Assembly (NCBI RefSeq): GCF_900459225.1 | Contig: NZ_UHFH01000003.1 | Location: 92,501-156,500 of the forward strand | Origin: Streptococcus dysgalactiae subsp. dysgalactiae | Lineage (GTDB): Bacteria; Bacillota; Bacilli; Lactobacillales; Streptococcaceae | Direction of reading: 5' to 3' | Length of the DNA: 64,000 nucleotides | Part shown: piece by piece, positions 1-9,916 of the stretch | How the letters are laid out: every line of letters begins with the position of its first letter | How positions within the stretch are numbered: position 1 is the stretch's first letter | The notes under the pieces: model-generated | The model's input: only the letters and a program-made list of their open reading frames with translations | The model's database searches: none | What the model was told of the DNA's origin: nothing | Position numbers and translations under genes: made by a program

Positions 1-19
1 CCCTCTCTTTCCATCCTAA

Positions 20-90
20 ACGGGCATAGTTTAAAGGTAGAACTAAGGTCTCCAAAACCTTCAGTGTGGGTTCGATTCCTACTGCCCGTG
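20..90 (+). tRNA. tRNA-Trp (anticodon CCA)
   Basis: The acceptor stem pairs positions 20-26 with 83-89. The anticodon stem AAGGT/ACCTT encloses the loop CTCCAAA, giving anticodon CCA. A TTCGATT T-loop is present. It is the first of four closely spaced tRNA genes and no CCA end is encoded. The cluster is probably the tail of an rRNA operon lying before the window, which is inferred. Confidence 0.95.
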
Positions 91-100
91 TTAGAATATG

Positions 101-173
101 GCGGGTGTGGTGAAGTGGTTAACACATCAGATTGTGGCTCTGACATTCGTGGGTTCGATTCCCATCACTCGCC
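101..173 (+). tRNA. tRNA-His (anticodon GTG)
   Basis: The acceptor stem pairs 101-107 with 166-172. The anticodon loop TTGTGGC gives GTG. The base before the stem (position 100) is G and faces the discriminator C at 173, as expected for the extra G-1 of bacterial tRNA-His. It lies 10 bp after tRNA-Trp. Confidence 0.95.
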
Positions 174-181
174 TATTTTAT

Positions 182-253
182 TGGGGTATAGCCAAGCGGT
201 AAGGCAAGGGACTTTGACTCCCTCATGCGTTGGTTCGAATCCAGCTACCCCAG
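182..253 (+). tRNA. tRNA-Gln (anticodon TTG)
   Basis: The acceptor stem pairs 182-188 with 246-252. The anticodon loop CTTTGAC sits between AGGGA and TCCCT and gives TTG. The T-arm TTCGAAT is present. It lies in the same tRNA cluster, 8 bp after tRNA-His. Confidence 0.95.
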
Positions 254-272
254 TTTAAATATTATATTTAAA

Positions 273-356
273 GCCGGCGTGGCGGAATTGGCAGACGCGC
301 TGGACTCAAAATCCAGTGTCCTCACGGACGTGCCGGTTCGACCCCGGCCGCCGGTA
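273..356 (+). tRNA. tRNA-Leu (anticodon CAA)
   Basis: This is a class II tRNA of 84 nt with a long variable arm. The acceptor stem pairs 273-279 with 349-355, with one G-U pair. The anticodon stem CTGGA/TCCAG encloses CTCAAAA, giving CAA. It is the last tRNA of the cluster, followed at once by a terminator. Confidence 0.95.
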
Positions 357-366
357 TACTTGAAAA

Positions 367-395
367 GACAAGGTTTAATGACCTTGTTTTTTGTT
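367..395 (+). terminator. Rho-independent terminator of the tRNA cluster
   Basis: A stem of ACAAGGT (368-374) and ACCTTGT (381-387) has a 6-nt loop and a following T-run. It ends the tRNA transcript. Confidence 0.85.
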
Positions 396-588
396 TTGTC
401 TCAACTTCCACTTATATATTATGCCTTATCCTACTGATAGGGTCTGTTTAATGATTTAGCTTTGTGGTATGATAACTATGCATAAATATTTTTGGGGTTG
501 CTACTGTTGTGTGTTGTTACTCTCTTTGGATTGGGAAACTAGTTGTTAATTTGTTTAGGGTATTTTGTGAGTTTTGTGGAGGCTTATG

Positions 589-1173
589 ATGAGTGAATTG
601 TGGGATATTTATACTGCTAATCGGGTGAAGACGGGCCGGGTGATGGAGCGTGGTTCTTTGTTTAAGCAAGGGGACTATCATTTGGTGGTGCATATTTGTT
701 TGTTCAACGATAGGGGTGAGATGCTGATTCAGCAACGCCAAGCAGATAAAGCTGGATGGCCAGGACTTTGGGATGTAACTGTTGGTGGGAGTGCGCTTGC
801 GGGTGAGACAGCACAACAGGCAGCTATGCGAGAGCTTGAGGAAGAATTGGGAATTTTTTTAGACTTGACTGGAGTCAGACCTCATTTCACTATTAATTTT
901 GGCGAAGGATTTGATGATACGTTTTTAGTGACTGTTCCTTATCTTGGTGATTTGCAAAGTTTGGTTCTTCAGGAAGAAGAAGTTCAGGCAGTTCGTTGGG
1001 CTAATCGTCACGAAATTTTACGTATGATTGATGAAGGCTCATTTATCCCTTACCTGAAAAGCAAGATAGATTTGTGTTTTGATATGGTCGGTCAGTATGG
1101 CGCCCATCAGTCTCAAATGAAACGATTCTTTTCATCTTTAATTAAATATTTTATTATTTTTCTATTATTGTGA
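589..1173 (+). CDS. NUDIX hydrolase (Idi-like group)
   Basis: This encodes a 194-aa NUDIX-fold hydrolase that likely cleaves a nucleoside diphosphate-linked or isoprenoid-type diphosphate substrate. The Nudix box is clear: G-x5-E, then seven residues, then REL-x-EELG, about residues 75-97. The N-terminus resembles NUDIX proteins often annotated next to isopentenyl-diphosphate isomerase. A Shine-Dalgarno GGAGG at 578-582 is 6 nt from ATG 589, so I prefer that start to ATG 586 or TTG 574. The gene sits alone between the tRNA terminator and menA. No respiratory role can be read from the sequence, and the exact substrate is unknown. Confidence 0.85.
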   Translation: MSELWDIYTANRVKTGRVMERGSLFKQGDYHLVVHICLFNDRGEMLIQQRQADKAGWPGLWDVTVGGSALAGETAQQAAMRELEEELGIFLDLTGVRPHFTINFGEGFDDTFLVTVPYLGDLQSLVLQEEEVQAVRWANRHEILRMIDEGSFIPYLKSKIDLCFDMVGQYGAHQSQMKRFFSSLIKYFIIFLLL

Positions 1174-1258
1174 AATAATTTAATTCAATTTATTTGCAAT
1201 TGCTTTCTTTTTCTCTATAATAGTAATGTTAGAGATTTGGTGTGACAAGGGGGTTCTC

Positions 1259-2158
1259 ATGACGATTCCTGTTTTCTTGGAATTGGTTGAAATCAAAGCA
1301 AAAACGGCTAGTATTCTTCCCTTCCTTATTGGTATTTGTTTTAGTTACTACTATTATGGAAATATTCATCCTTGGTTGGTGTTCTTGTTTTTTATTTCCA
1401 TGCTGTTATTCAACATGTTTGTGGATATTTGGGATAATTATAATGATTACTTGCATGCACATGATAGTCATTATCAACGGGACACTAATATTATTGGTAG
1501 GGAGAAGCTTTCTTTGACGGTTGTCAGGAGGCTGATGCTTGTTTTGTTTGTGGTTTCTGTTGTGATTGGTTTTGTACTAGCTTGGTTGGTGGGATGGCCT
1601 TTGCTACTGATGGGTGGTTTTTGTTATGCTGTAGGTATTTTGTATTCTGCAGGGCCAAGACCTCTGTATAGTTTACCTTTAGGTGAGGTTTTTTCAGGCT
1701 TTACTATGGGCTTCATGATTAGCTTAATCTGTGTTTATTTGAACACTTATCAACAATTTAGTTTGGATTGGCAGCGCTTAGCTAGTATTTTTTTGATTTC
1801 TCTTCCTAATACTTTATGGATTGCTAACTTGATGTTGGCTAATAACCTCTGTGATAAGGAAGAGGATGAACGTAATTATCGCTTTACTCTAGTCCACTAC
1901 ACGGGAACTAGAGGGGGCTTAATATTATTTTCTCTAAGCAATATTTTGGCTCTTTGTGCGATTGTGTTAGAATTTCTTTTTGGACTTGCTCCAGCTACTA
2001 TTTTATTGACCTTGTTATTGATTCCTTTTATCTATAAACAGACCAAGCTATTGTGGTTGAAACAAATTAAAAAAGAGACATTTAGTTGTGCGATTCGTAT
2101 TTTGGCTTTGGGTTCTACTTTACAAGCCTTTACTTACGTTATCGGTATTCTTTTATGA
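1259..2158 (+). CDS. menA: 1,4-dihydroxy-2-naphthoate polyprenyltransferase (MenA, UbiA family)
   Basis: This is a membrane prenyltransferase that attaches the isoprenoid tail in menaquinone or demethylmenaquinone synthesis. The open frame gives 299 aa with about eight or nine hydrophobic segments. The first Asp-rich motif is DIWDNYNDY (about residues 61-69). The second is CDKEEDE (about 199-205). An AAGGGGG Shine-Dalgarno at 1247-1253 supports ATG 1259 over ATG 1226. It is the only gene of the respiratory module here that stays open. Its partners downstream (ndh, cydABCD, the polyprenyl synthase) are all broken, so it may be an orphan on its way to decay or may use another prenyl donor. The family call is strong; activity is not shown. 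Confidence 0.85.
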   Translation: MTIPVFLELVEIKAKTASILPFLIGICFSYYYYGNIHPWLVFLFFISMLLFNMFVDIWDNYNDYLHAHDSHYQRDTNIIGREKLSLTVVRRLMLVLFVVSVVIGFVLAWLVGWPLLLMGGFCYAVGILYSAGPRPLYSLPLGEVFSGFTMGFMISLICVYLNTYQQFSLDWQRLASIFLISLPNTLWIANLMLANNLCDKEEDERNYRFTLVHYTGTRGGLILFSLSNILALCAIVLEFLFGLAPATILLTLLLIPFIYKQTKLLWLKQIKKETFSCAIRILALGSTLQAFTYVIGILL

Positions 2159-2172
2159 GGAGACATGTAACA

Positions 2173-3381
2173 ATGCAAGAAGTCTTAGTTTTAGGCGCAG
2201 GCTATGCTGGCTTAAAAGCAGTACGACAATTACAAAAATAAAAAGATGATTTCCATATTACCTTGATTGATCGTAATAGTTATCATTATGAGGCGACAGA
2301 ACTTTATGAGGTGGCGGCAGGATTCCATTCAAAGGAGAAAATTTCTTATCCGATTTTGGATGTTATTAATCCTGATAAGGTGACTTTTTTACAAGATGAA
2401 GTGATTCAAGTTAATCGTGAGGCTCAGACGGTAACTATGAAGGAAAATGGAACCTTAACTTATGACTATTTGATTGTGTCATTGGGCTTTACATCAGAAA
2501 CGTTTGGTATTCCTGGGGCACAAGAAAATGCGCTTCAGATGGTTAATATTGAGACGGCTGAAGCTGTTCATGAGCATATTTTAAAAACGATGGCTAGTTA
2601 CTGTGAGACTAAAGATGAGACATCTCTGCGTCTGTTGATTTGCGGAGCTGGGTTTACAGGAATTGAATTGGCGGGTGCCTTTGTGGATGAACGCCAACGC
2701 TATGCAAAACTTGCTGGTGTTGCTCCTGAGCAGATTGAGATTATTTGTGTGGAAGCAGCTAATCGTATTCTACCAATGTTTGATGACGCTCTTGCTCAGC
2801 ATGGTGTTAATTTATTAAAGAAGCTCGGTGTGAAGTTGATGCTTGGCTGCACGATTAAAGAAATTCGACCCGGTCATGTCTTATATGCGGTTGATTCTGA
2901 AGATATGGCTTTACAGTCTCTTGCTGCTGGGACAATTGTTTGGACCACAGGTGTGAGTGGTAGTCCAGTAATGGGGTAGTCAGGGTTTAACCAGCGTCGC
3001 GGTCGTGTGGTTGTGGGAAATGATTTGCGTGATCCTGAACATGATAATGTTTATGTGATTGGAGATGTATCAGCCTTTATGGACACGTCTTGTAATCGTC
3101 CGTTCCCAACAACTGCACAAATTGCAACACGCATGGGAACACATGCAGCCAAAAATGTGCTTCACTAATTAAGAGGGGAAGCGACAGAAGACTTTAGCTA
3201 TCAACCTTTGGGAACAGTGGCATCGGTAGGGAATACACGTGCCTTTGGTTTGGTCGGTAAATTGCCAGTTAAGTCTTATCTTGCTTCTGTTATCAAAAAG
3301 AGTATTATGAACAAATCCCTTTTAGATATTGGAGGCTTAAAGGAGCTATTGGCGAAGGGTCGTTTTGACTTGTACCATTAA
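2173..3381 (+). pseudogene. ndh: Type II NADH dehydrogenase, three in-frame stops
   Basis: The frame from ATG 2173 to TAA 3379-3381 keeps a constant phase over 402 codons and reads as a type II NADH:quinone oxidoreductase. An N-terminal FAD-binding GAGYAG motif (residues 8-13) and a second GAGFTGIELAG motif for NADH are visible. The frame is cut by TAA at 2239-2241 (codon 23), TAG at 2977-2979 (codon 269) and TAA at 3166-3168 (codon 332). There are no frameshifts, so the decay is by point mutation. Intact, it would pass electrons from NADH to the quinone made with MenA and on to the bd oxidase encoded next. It starts 14 bp after menA. Confidence 0.9.
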
Positions 3382-3495
3382 TAAGATAAGTTGCTCTGCA
3401 ATTAGCGGTAATCGCAGTTGTTGGCGAGGTAGATAACAAATTGTTGTTGGGTTAAGGCATGTCGGTCTAAACCGATTTGAAACTGGAGGAAATTT

Positions 3496-4922
3496 ATGAC
3501 TATTGAGGCGTTGGCACGTTTTCAATTTGCAATGACAACTATTTTTCACTTTTTCTTTGTTCCTTTTTCTATTGGAATGTGTTTAATTGTTGCTATTTTA
3601 GAAACGTGTTATGTGGTCACTAAGAATGAAGACTACAAAAAGTTGACAAAATTTTGGGGTAACATGATGCTCTTGAGTTTTGCAGTTGGAGTTGTAACGG
3701 GGATTATTCAGGAATTTCAGTTTGGAATGAACTGATCAGACTACTCACGTTTTGTGGGGGATATTTTGGTGCTCCCCTTGCAGTCGAAGCATTATTGGCT
3801 TTCTTTATGGAATCAACCTTCTTAGGGTTATGGATGTTTACTTGGGATAATCAAAAAGTCAGTAAGAAAGTTCATTTGAGTTTTATCTGGTTGGTTATTT
3901 TTGGCTCTTTGATGTCTGCGATGTGGATTTTGATTGCCAATAGCTTTATGCAACATCCTGTTGGTTATACCATTGAAAATGGTCGTGCTCAAATGACAGA
4001 CTTCTTTGCGTTGATTACCAATCCCCCAGTTTTTCTATGAGTACAGCCATGTGATTACTGGTGCTATTACCATGGGTGGTATCTTGGTTGCAGGGATGTC
4101 GGCTTTCAAATTATTGAAAAAGAGACGCTAAAAGAAACAACAGTTTCTCTTTACAAGAAATCTATTCGTATTGGGCTAGTTATTTCCCTTTTTGGCTCTT
4201 TGGCAGTTATGGGAGCAGGGGACTTGCAAATGAAAGCTTTATTCCATGAGCAACCCATGAAATTTGCTGCTATGGAAGGGGATTATGAAGATTCAGGTGA
4301 TCCGGCTGCTTGGACAGTGGTTGCCTGGGCTAATGAAGCCGATAAAAAGCAAGTGTTTGGCATTAAAGTGCCTTACATGCTAAGTATTTTATCTTATGGC
4401 AAGCCATCAGGTGCAGTTCCTGGAATGAATACCGCTAATAAGGACTTGGTTAAGAAGTACGGGGAACGTAACTATTTCCCTATGGTTAATCTCCTGTTTT
4501 ACAGCTTCCGATTGATGGCTGGTTTTGGGATGTTGATGCTTGGAGTATCTGTACTTGGTTTATTCTTGACACGAAAGAAAAAGCCAGTGCTTTATCAGCA
4601 GAAGTGGCTGTTACGCATTATGGCACTGACGACATTTGCGCCATTTATTGCTAATACACTTGGTTGGATTATTACTGAGCAAGGGCGTTATCCTTGGACT
4701 GTTTATGGCTTGTTTACGGTTAAAGATAGTGTGTCACCTAATGTTTCTGCGGCATCACTCTTAATATCAAATAGTGTTTATTTTGTATTATTTAGTGGAC
4801 TTGGTGCGATGATGGTAAGTTTAGTGATTCGAGAATTGCATAAAGGTCCTGAACACGAAGAGGCGCACTTATCAGTAGCCAGTCAATCTTCTATTGATCC
4901 ATTTGAGAAGGGGGCATATTAA
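3496..4922 (+). pseudogene. cydA: Cytochrome bd oxidase subunit I, one stop and three frameshifts
   Basis: Joining the frames gives about 475 aa of CydA, which binds hemes b558, b595 and d. The start ATG 3496 follows a GGAGGA site. Lesions in order: TGA at 3733-3735 where the family has Trp (after GMN); loss of one T in the run near 3764-3767; one extra T in the run at 4030-4034; loss of one base near 4120 after LLKK. The last segment is open to TAA 4920-4922. The net change of one base fits a full-length ancestral gene with no large deletion. cydB starts directly after the stop codon. Confidence 0.9.
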
Positions 4923-5752
4923 ATGATGGCGTTACAATTCTTTTGGTTCTTTCTTATCGGTCTCTTGTTTGCAGGATTTTTCTTCTTAGAAGGTTTTGAT
5001 TTTGGCGTTGGGATGGCTGTGCAAACCTTAGCCCATAATGAGCATGAAAAAGATCAGATTGTCGAAACTATAGGCCCTGTATGGGATGGTAATGAGGTCT
5101 GGTTGTTAACGGCAGGTGGTGCTATGTTTGCCTCATTCCCTTATTGGTATGCCTCATTATTTAGTGGTTATTACCTGATTCTACTAACCATTTTGTGTGG
5201 TCTGATTATTCGCGGGGTTTCCTTTGAATTTAGACACAAGGTTCCAGCGGAGCAAAAAAACATTTGGAATTGAACCCTAACCATTGGTTCAGCCCTTGTT
5301 CCCTTCTTCTTTGGGGTTATGTTTATTAGTTTGATTCAGGGTGTACCTCTTGATGCTAAAGGAAATATGATGGCTCACTTTGGGGATTATATTAATTTCT
5401 TTTCACTTGTTGGTGGGGTGGCTGTGTTACTCTTATCTTACTTGCATGGTTTGAATTACATCAGCTTAAAAACGACTGATCCTGTTAGGGATTGGGCTCG
5501 TAATTATGCAGCCTTTTTATACTGGGTCTTGTACCTTGGCTTGCTTGTTTTTGCCATTCTTTTGTTCCTCAAAACAGATTTTTTTAGCCAACATGCTTTA
5601 GGAACACTAGTTTTATTGGTCGTGATTGTGGCTTTGTCCCTTTTTGCGCATGCTAGTGTCTTTAAGCAACATGAAATGTCTGCTTTTATAGCAAGTGGGC
5701 TGACCTTTGTTGCTTTGGTCGCGCTCTTATTCCAAGGACTTTTCCCAAGGGT
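4923..5752 (+). pseudogene. cydB: Cytochrome bd oxidase subunit II, stop codon and lost 3' end
   Basis: This reads as CydB from ATG 4923, with the typical EGFDFGVG and GPVWDGNEVWLL motifs early on. TGA at 5271-5273 replaces a Trp codon, and the frame then continues in phase. After about codon 276 (FPRV) the CydB sequence stops abruptly and the DNA continues as the middle of an ABC exporter gene. The final part of cydB, roughly 60 codons by family length, and the beginning of the next gene are therefore deleted. Even without the stop the protein would lack its last membrane helices. Confidence 0.9.
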
Positions 5753-6871
5753 TGCGAGGCATTGATACCTTGACATTTTTTGGTATTAGCAAGCGTTATG
5801 GCAAAAGCATTTATCGTAGCAGTGAAGCTTTTCGTAAGGCAACCATGAGTAGTTTAAGGATAGGGATTATATCTACTTTTGCCTTGGATTTTTTCTCAAC
5901 CTTGTCGATTGCCGTTGTTGCTATTCTTTTGGGACTTCGTTTGATTAAAGGAGAAATCTTACTCTTTCCAGCCTTGACGGTGCTGATTTTGTCACCAGAA
6001 TATTTTTTACCAGTGCGTGATTTTTCTAGTGATTACCATGCGACTTTGGATGGTAAAAATGCCTTTCAGGCTATTCAGAAGATTCTTAATCGTCCAAGTC
6101 ATCGTAAGGCGCAACTAAAGCTTCCAAGATGGAGTACCGACAGTCAGTTGGTCTTAGATAATATTGCCATTCAGTATGGGGATAAAGATTTACTCGAAGG
6201 AACTCACTTTGCTGTCAGTGGTTTTCAAAAAGTTGGCATTATTGGGATGAGTGGTTCAGGGAAAACCAGTCTGATTAATCTCTTGAGTGGCTTTTTAGAA
6301 ACGAGTGCTGGTCAAATTCGTTTGGGAGATCAAGTGCTTGATGAACTAAATCAGGAGGCTTGGCGTCAGCAGTTATTGTATATTCCTCAAAATCCATATG
6401 TTTTTGAAAGTAGTCTGAGAAACAACATAACCTTTTACACACCAGATGCCAGTGATCAGGAAGTTTGGGAAGCCATTCGTGTGGTTGGTTTGGAAGAATT
6501 GGTAACAGAATTGCCAGACGGTTTGGACACACGCATCGGAAATGGGGCAAGGCCCCTAAGTGGTGGTCAGGCACAACGGATTGCCCTAGCGCGCGCTTTT
6601 TTTAGATAAGAACCGTCGCGTTATGATTTTTGATGAACCAACTGCCCATCTTGATATTGAGACAGAACTAGAACTGAAAGAAAAAATGATTCCTTTAATG
6701 GAAAACCGTTTAGTCTTTTTTGCAACACATCGGTTGCACTGGCTTAATCAGATGGATGTGATTTTAGTGCTTGAAGACGGTCGCTTGGTTGAAATGGGAG
6801 ATTATAGTAGCCTTATTGCTCAAAAAGGCAAGTTGTATCAGTCGACAGCAGCTATGGGAGGTGATGTGTGA
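5749..6871 (+). pseudogene. cydC: CydCD-type ABC exporter, 5' part deleted and frameshifted
   Basis: This is the remnant of the first of two ABC half-transporters that export reduced thiols for cytochrome bd assembly. It begins inside the membrane domain at the deletion junction (GLRGIDTLTFFG) and lacks about 200 N-terminal residues by family length. Walker A GMSGSGKTS, signature LSGGQ and Walker B MIFDEPTAHLD are still recognisable. One extra T in the 7-T run at 6597-6603 shifts the frame between ALARAF and LDKNRR. The stop TGA 6869-6871 overlaps the next gene's ATG. The cydC/cydD naming follows the lactococcal order and could be swapped. Confidence 0.85.
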
Positions 6872-8616
6872 TGAAAATTCCTTTATGTGATTCCCTGAAG
6901 CATGATGACTGGGTAAAATCCTATTTGAAACAATACCGAATCCCACTGGTTTTAGCCCTGTTTTTAGGATTTTGTACCTTCTTTTCAGCTGCGGCTTTGA
7001 TGTTTAACTCTGGCTTTTTAATTAGCAAATCGGCTTCTTTGCCGACTAATGTTTTGTTGGTTTACATTCCCATTGTTTTGACCCGTGCCTTTGGAATAGG
7101 ACGTCCTGTCTTCAGGTATTTGGAACGTTTGACAAGCCATAACTGGGTGTTAAAAATGACCTCTAATCTTCGTTTAAAGCTTTATGAAGCTATTGAACAA
7201 GATGCTGTTTTTATGAAGCGTGATTATCGCTTGGGAGATGTGATGGGGTTACTGGCTGAAGATATTAATCATCTTCAGAACCTCTACTTACGAACAATTT
7301 TTCCAACCATTATTGCTTGGTTGCTCTATTTTTGCTATTATTATCGGACTTGGATTTTTCTCTCCTTTCTTTGCCATTATGATGGCGCTCTATTTTTTAA
7401 TTATTTTAGTGCTATTTCCTTTGTGATCTGTGGTGGTTAATGGAGCTAGGCAAAAGCGGGAAAAGGCTTTGAAGAATGCACTGTATACAGACCTAACTGA
7501 TAATGTGATGGGGATTTCTGATTGGATTTTTAGCCAACGGGGACAGGATTATGTGCAGTTGCATGAGGCTTCTCAAGCAGACTTACAAGCCGTGCAGCAA
7601 CAAATGCGTCATTTTCATCATGTACGAAGTTTGTTATTTGAATTGGTATTTGGATTTCTAGTGGTCTTAACCATTATTTGGACCTCAATGACCTTTTCTG
7701 GGGATCATGGTGGTCAAGCCAATTGGATTGCGGCGTTTGTCTTATCTGTCTTTCCTTTGGTGGATGCCTTTGCTGGTTTATCGGTAGCAAGTCAAGAGAC
7801 GAATGTCTACGCTGACTCAATTAGTCGTCTCAATGACCTACCTCACCCGAAAGAAAGCGAAACACAAGCTTTATCACCTCAGGTACCTCTTGATTTTCAT
7901 ATTGAGAATCTGACATTTCGTTATGGGCCAGAGGAGAAAAAAGTCTTGGATCAGTTTAGTCTGGACATTAAGACTGGTGAGAAATTAGCTATTCTAGGTC
8001 GTAGCGGCTCTGGGAAAAGCACTTTAGCGACTCTTTTACGTGGTGATTTACTTGCTGAAGAAGGCCAAATCTTGTTAGGAGGTGTTCCTGTGACCCAATT
8101 AGGTAATCAGGTTGCTGAATATATTGGTGTTATCCAACAGGCTCCTTATCTCTTCAACACAACACTGCTTAATAACTTGCGTTTGGGAAATGAAGATGCC
8201 AGCTTATCTCAGGTTTGGGAGGTTTTAGACCGTGTTGGCCTGCGTAAAATGGTAGAGCAGTTACCAGATGGCTTGAACACTATGGTTGATGAAGCAGGCT
8301 TGCGTTTTTCAGGCGGGGAAAGACATCGTTTAGCTTTGGCTCGTATTTTACTGCAAGAAAGCCCAATTGTTATATTGGATGAACCAACTGTTGGGCTAGA
8401 TCCCATTACTGAAAAAACTTGTTAGTCACTTTTATGGAAGCTTTGGAAGGTAAGACCTTAATTTGGATTACCCATCATTTGAAAGGGATTGAACATGCTG
8501 ATCGTGTGATTTTCTTAGAAGGTGGTAAACTTGAAATGGTAGGAACTCCAAAGCAACTCTATGCTACCAGTGACAGGTATCGTCACCTGAAAGCCATTGA
8601 TGATGGCAAGTGGTAA
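6871..8616 (+). pseudogene. cydD: CydCD-type ABC exporter, two frameshifts and a stop
   Basis: This is the second half of the CydCD exporter, full length (about 581 codons once repaired) but inactive. Lesions: one extra T in the run 7329-7333; TGA at 7424-7426, where Trp is expected after FPL; loss of one A in the run 8412-8417, just after the Walker B segment ILDEPTVGLDP. The nucleotide-binding domain otherwise shows Walker A GRSGSGKST and signature FSGGE. The ATG overlaps the preceding stop, so the four cyd genes once formed one tight operon. A strong terminator follows. Confidence 0.88.
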
Positions 8617-8625
8617 TACAATAAC

Positions 8626-8675
8626 AAAGAAGCCTGAGACAGCGTGTTATGCTGTTTCAGGCTTCTTTGGGTTTT
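8626..8675. terminator. Strong bidirectional terminator
   Basis: A hairpin pairs 8626-8643 with 8651-8668, with one mismatch and a 7-nt loop. It separates the plus-strand cyd remnants from the convergent minus-strand prenyl synthase gene, so it probably works in both directions. Confidence 0.85.
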
Positions 8676-8680
8676 AAAAC

Positions 8681-9660
8681 TTAGATATGACGTTTAAGCA
8701 GGTTATCTGTTAATTGCAGCAGTTGCTTTTGAGCTTTGATTTTTGGTAATTGTTTGATGTCAATGATAGCTTTTTCGGTAAAGCGTCTTGCGAGTTGCCG
8801 AGAAGCTTCAATACCACCAATGTCTATAACTTTTTGGGAGACTAATTGTCGCTCTGCTAGGGTGATTGCTCTGCCTTTATCAAGGAGAGGTTTGAAACTT
8901 GTTGGTTTTTTTGTAGGGCAAAAAGGAGAGGCAAACTATAAACACCTGTTGTTAGGTCTTCCAAGACAGGTTTGTTAAAGGTATTCTGATCTGCGGTATA
9001 GTCTAAAATATCGTCTAAAATCTGAAAGGCCATACCTATATTAAAGCCGATTCTACCAGCTAAAGCGACAATTTTGCCATCTGCTCCTCCAAAATACGCT
9101 CCTTCTTTACTTGCTAGTCTAAAAAGTTCTGCTGTTTTACCAGAAATAGAATAGAGATAGCTACGGATGGTTTGTTCTTGATTAAATTGTAGATGCATTT
9201 GGTTAAGCTCACCCATTAAAATTTTCTTCATGGTTTTGGCGTTTACCGTCATGTAAGGAGTATCTGCCATGCTTTCTAAAATTAACTCAAAAAAGACGGT
9301 GAAGAGTAAGTCCCCAGTATAAACAGCGACATCTTTCCCAAATTGACTTTGAATGGTTTCTTGCCCTCGTCTGAGAGGCGAATCATCGACAATGTCATCG
9401 TGGATGAGGGTTGCCATGTGTAGAATTTCAAGTGAAGTAGCAATTTTAAGCAGTTTGTCTTCATCCACAGATTCTTCTTGTCCAAATTCTGAGAAAAGAT
9501 AGAAGAAAGCAGGACGGAGGTATTTTCCCCCTGCGGTGCTGAGGTCAACAATAGCAGTTTCGATAGCGGGGTTTCTAACTGCGACTCGTTTGTCAATTAA
9601 GGCACAGATTTTGTTAATTTTGGCCTGCATACGAGGGTTTTTGCTCTAAAACGAAGACAT
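8681..9660 (-). pseudogene. Long-chain polyprenyl diphosphate synthase, stop at codon 5 and frameshift
   Basis: This trans-prenyl synthase would make the menaquinone side chain. Repaired, it is about 326 aa, normal for the family. The first Asp-rich motif is DDIVDD and the second is DDILD. The natural start is ATG at 9658-9660 with an AAGGAG site upstream, but codon 5 is TAG (9646-9648). Re-initiation at ATG 9630 could bypass this stop. One base is missing in the 7-T run 8906-8912 (plus-strand view), after LLFALQKN. Downstream codons in the other frame continue to TAA at 8681 and end in DNLLKRHI. It lies convergent to the cyd cluster and shares its fate. Confidence 0.88.
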
Positions 9661-9916
9661 AGTGTGCTCCTTGGTTACTTTATTTCTTTATTTTACCGTA
9701 TTTAAAGCACTATTACTAGGATTAGAATTAAGAAATCTTTTGCTTTTTAGAGGGGATTAAGAGAAGTCTATTTTTAGAAGCGATTTTACGAATGGATAGA
9801 TAAGATCATTTCAAAATACGAGAAGGAGACTTGCTTTAGAAAGAATACATTTATTTGAATTTTTCTCGAGGTTTGTGTATATTTGTTAGTGTAACGACAA
9901 TAGAGTAAGGAGTATT

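Noticed and set aside
2173..9660. Explaining the broken respiratory genes as sequencing errors
   Set aside because: Several shifts are in homopolymer runs, but there are also seven substitution-type stops and a clean deletion, while tens of kilobases of neighbouring genes have no errors.
9785..9792. TACGAATG before ispE as a further SigX box
   Set aside because: The last base differs from the TACGAATA consensus, it is about 125 bp from the gene, and ispE is not a known competence gene.
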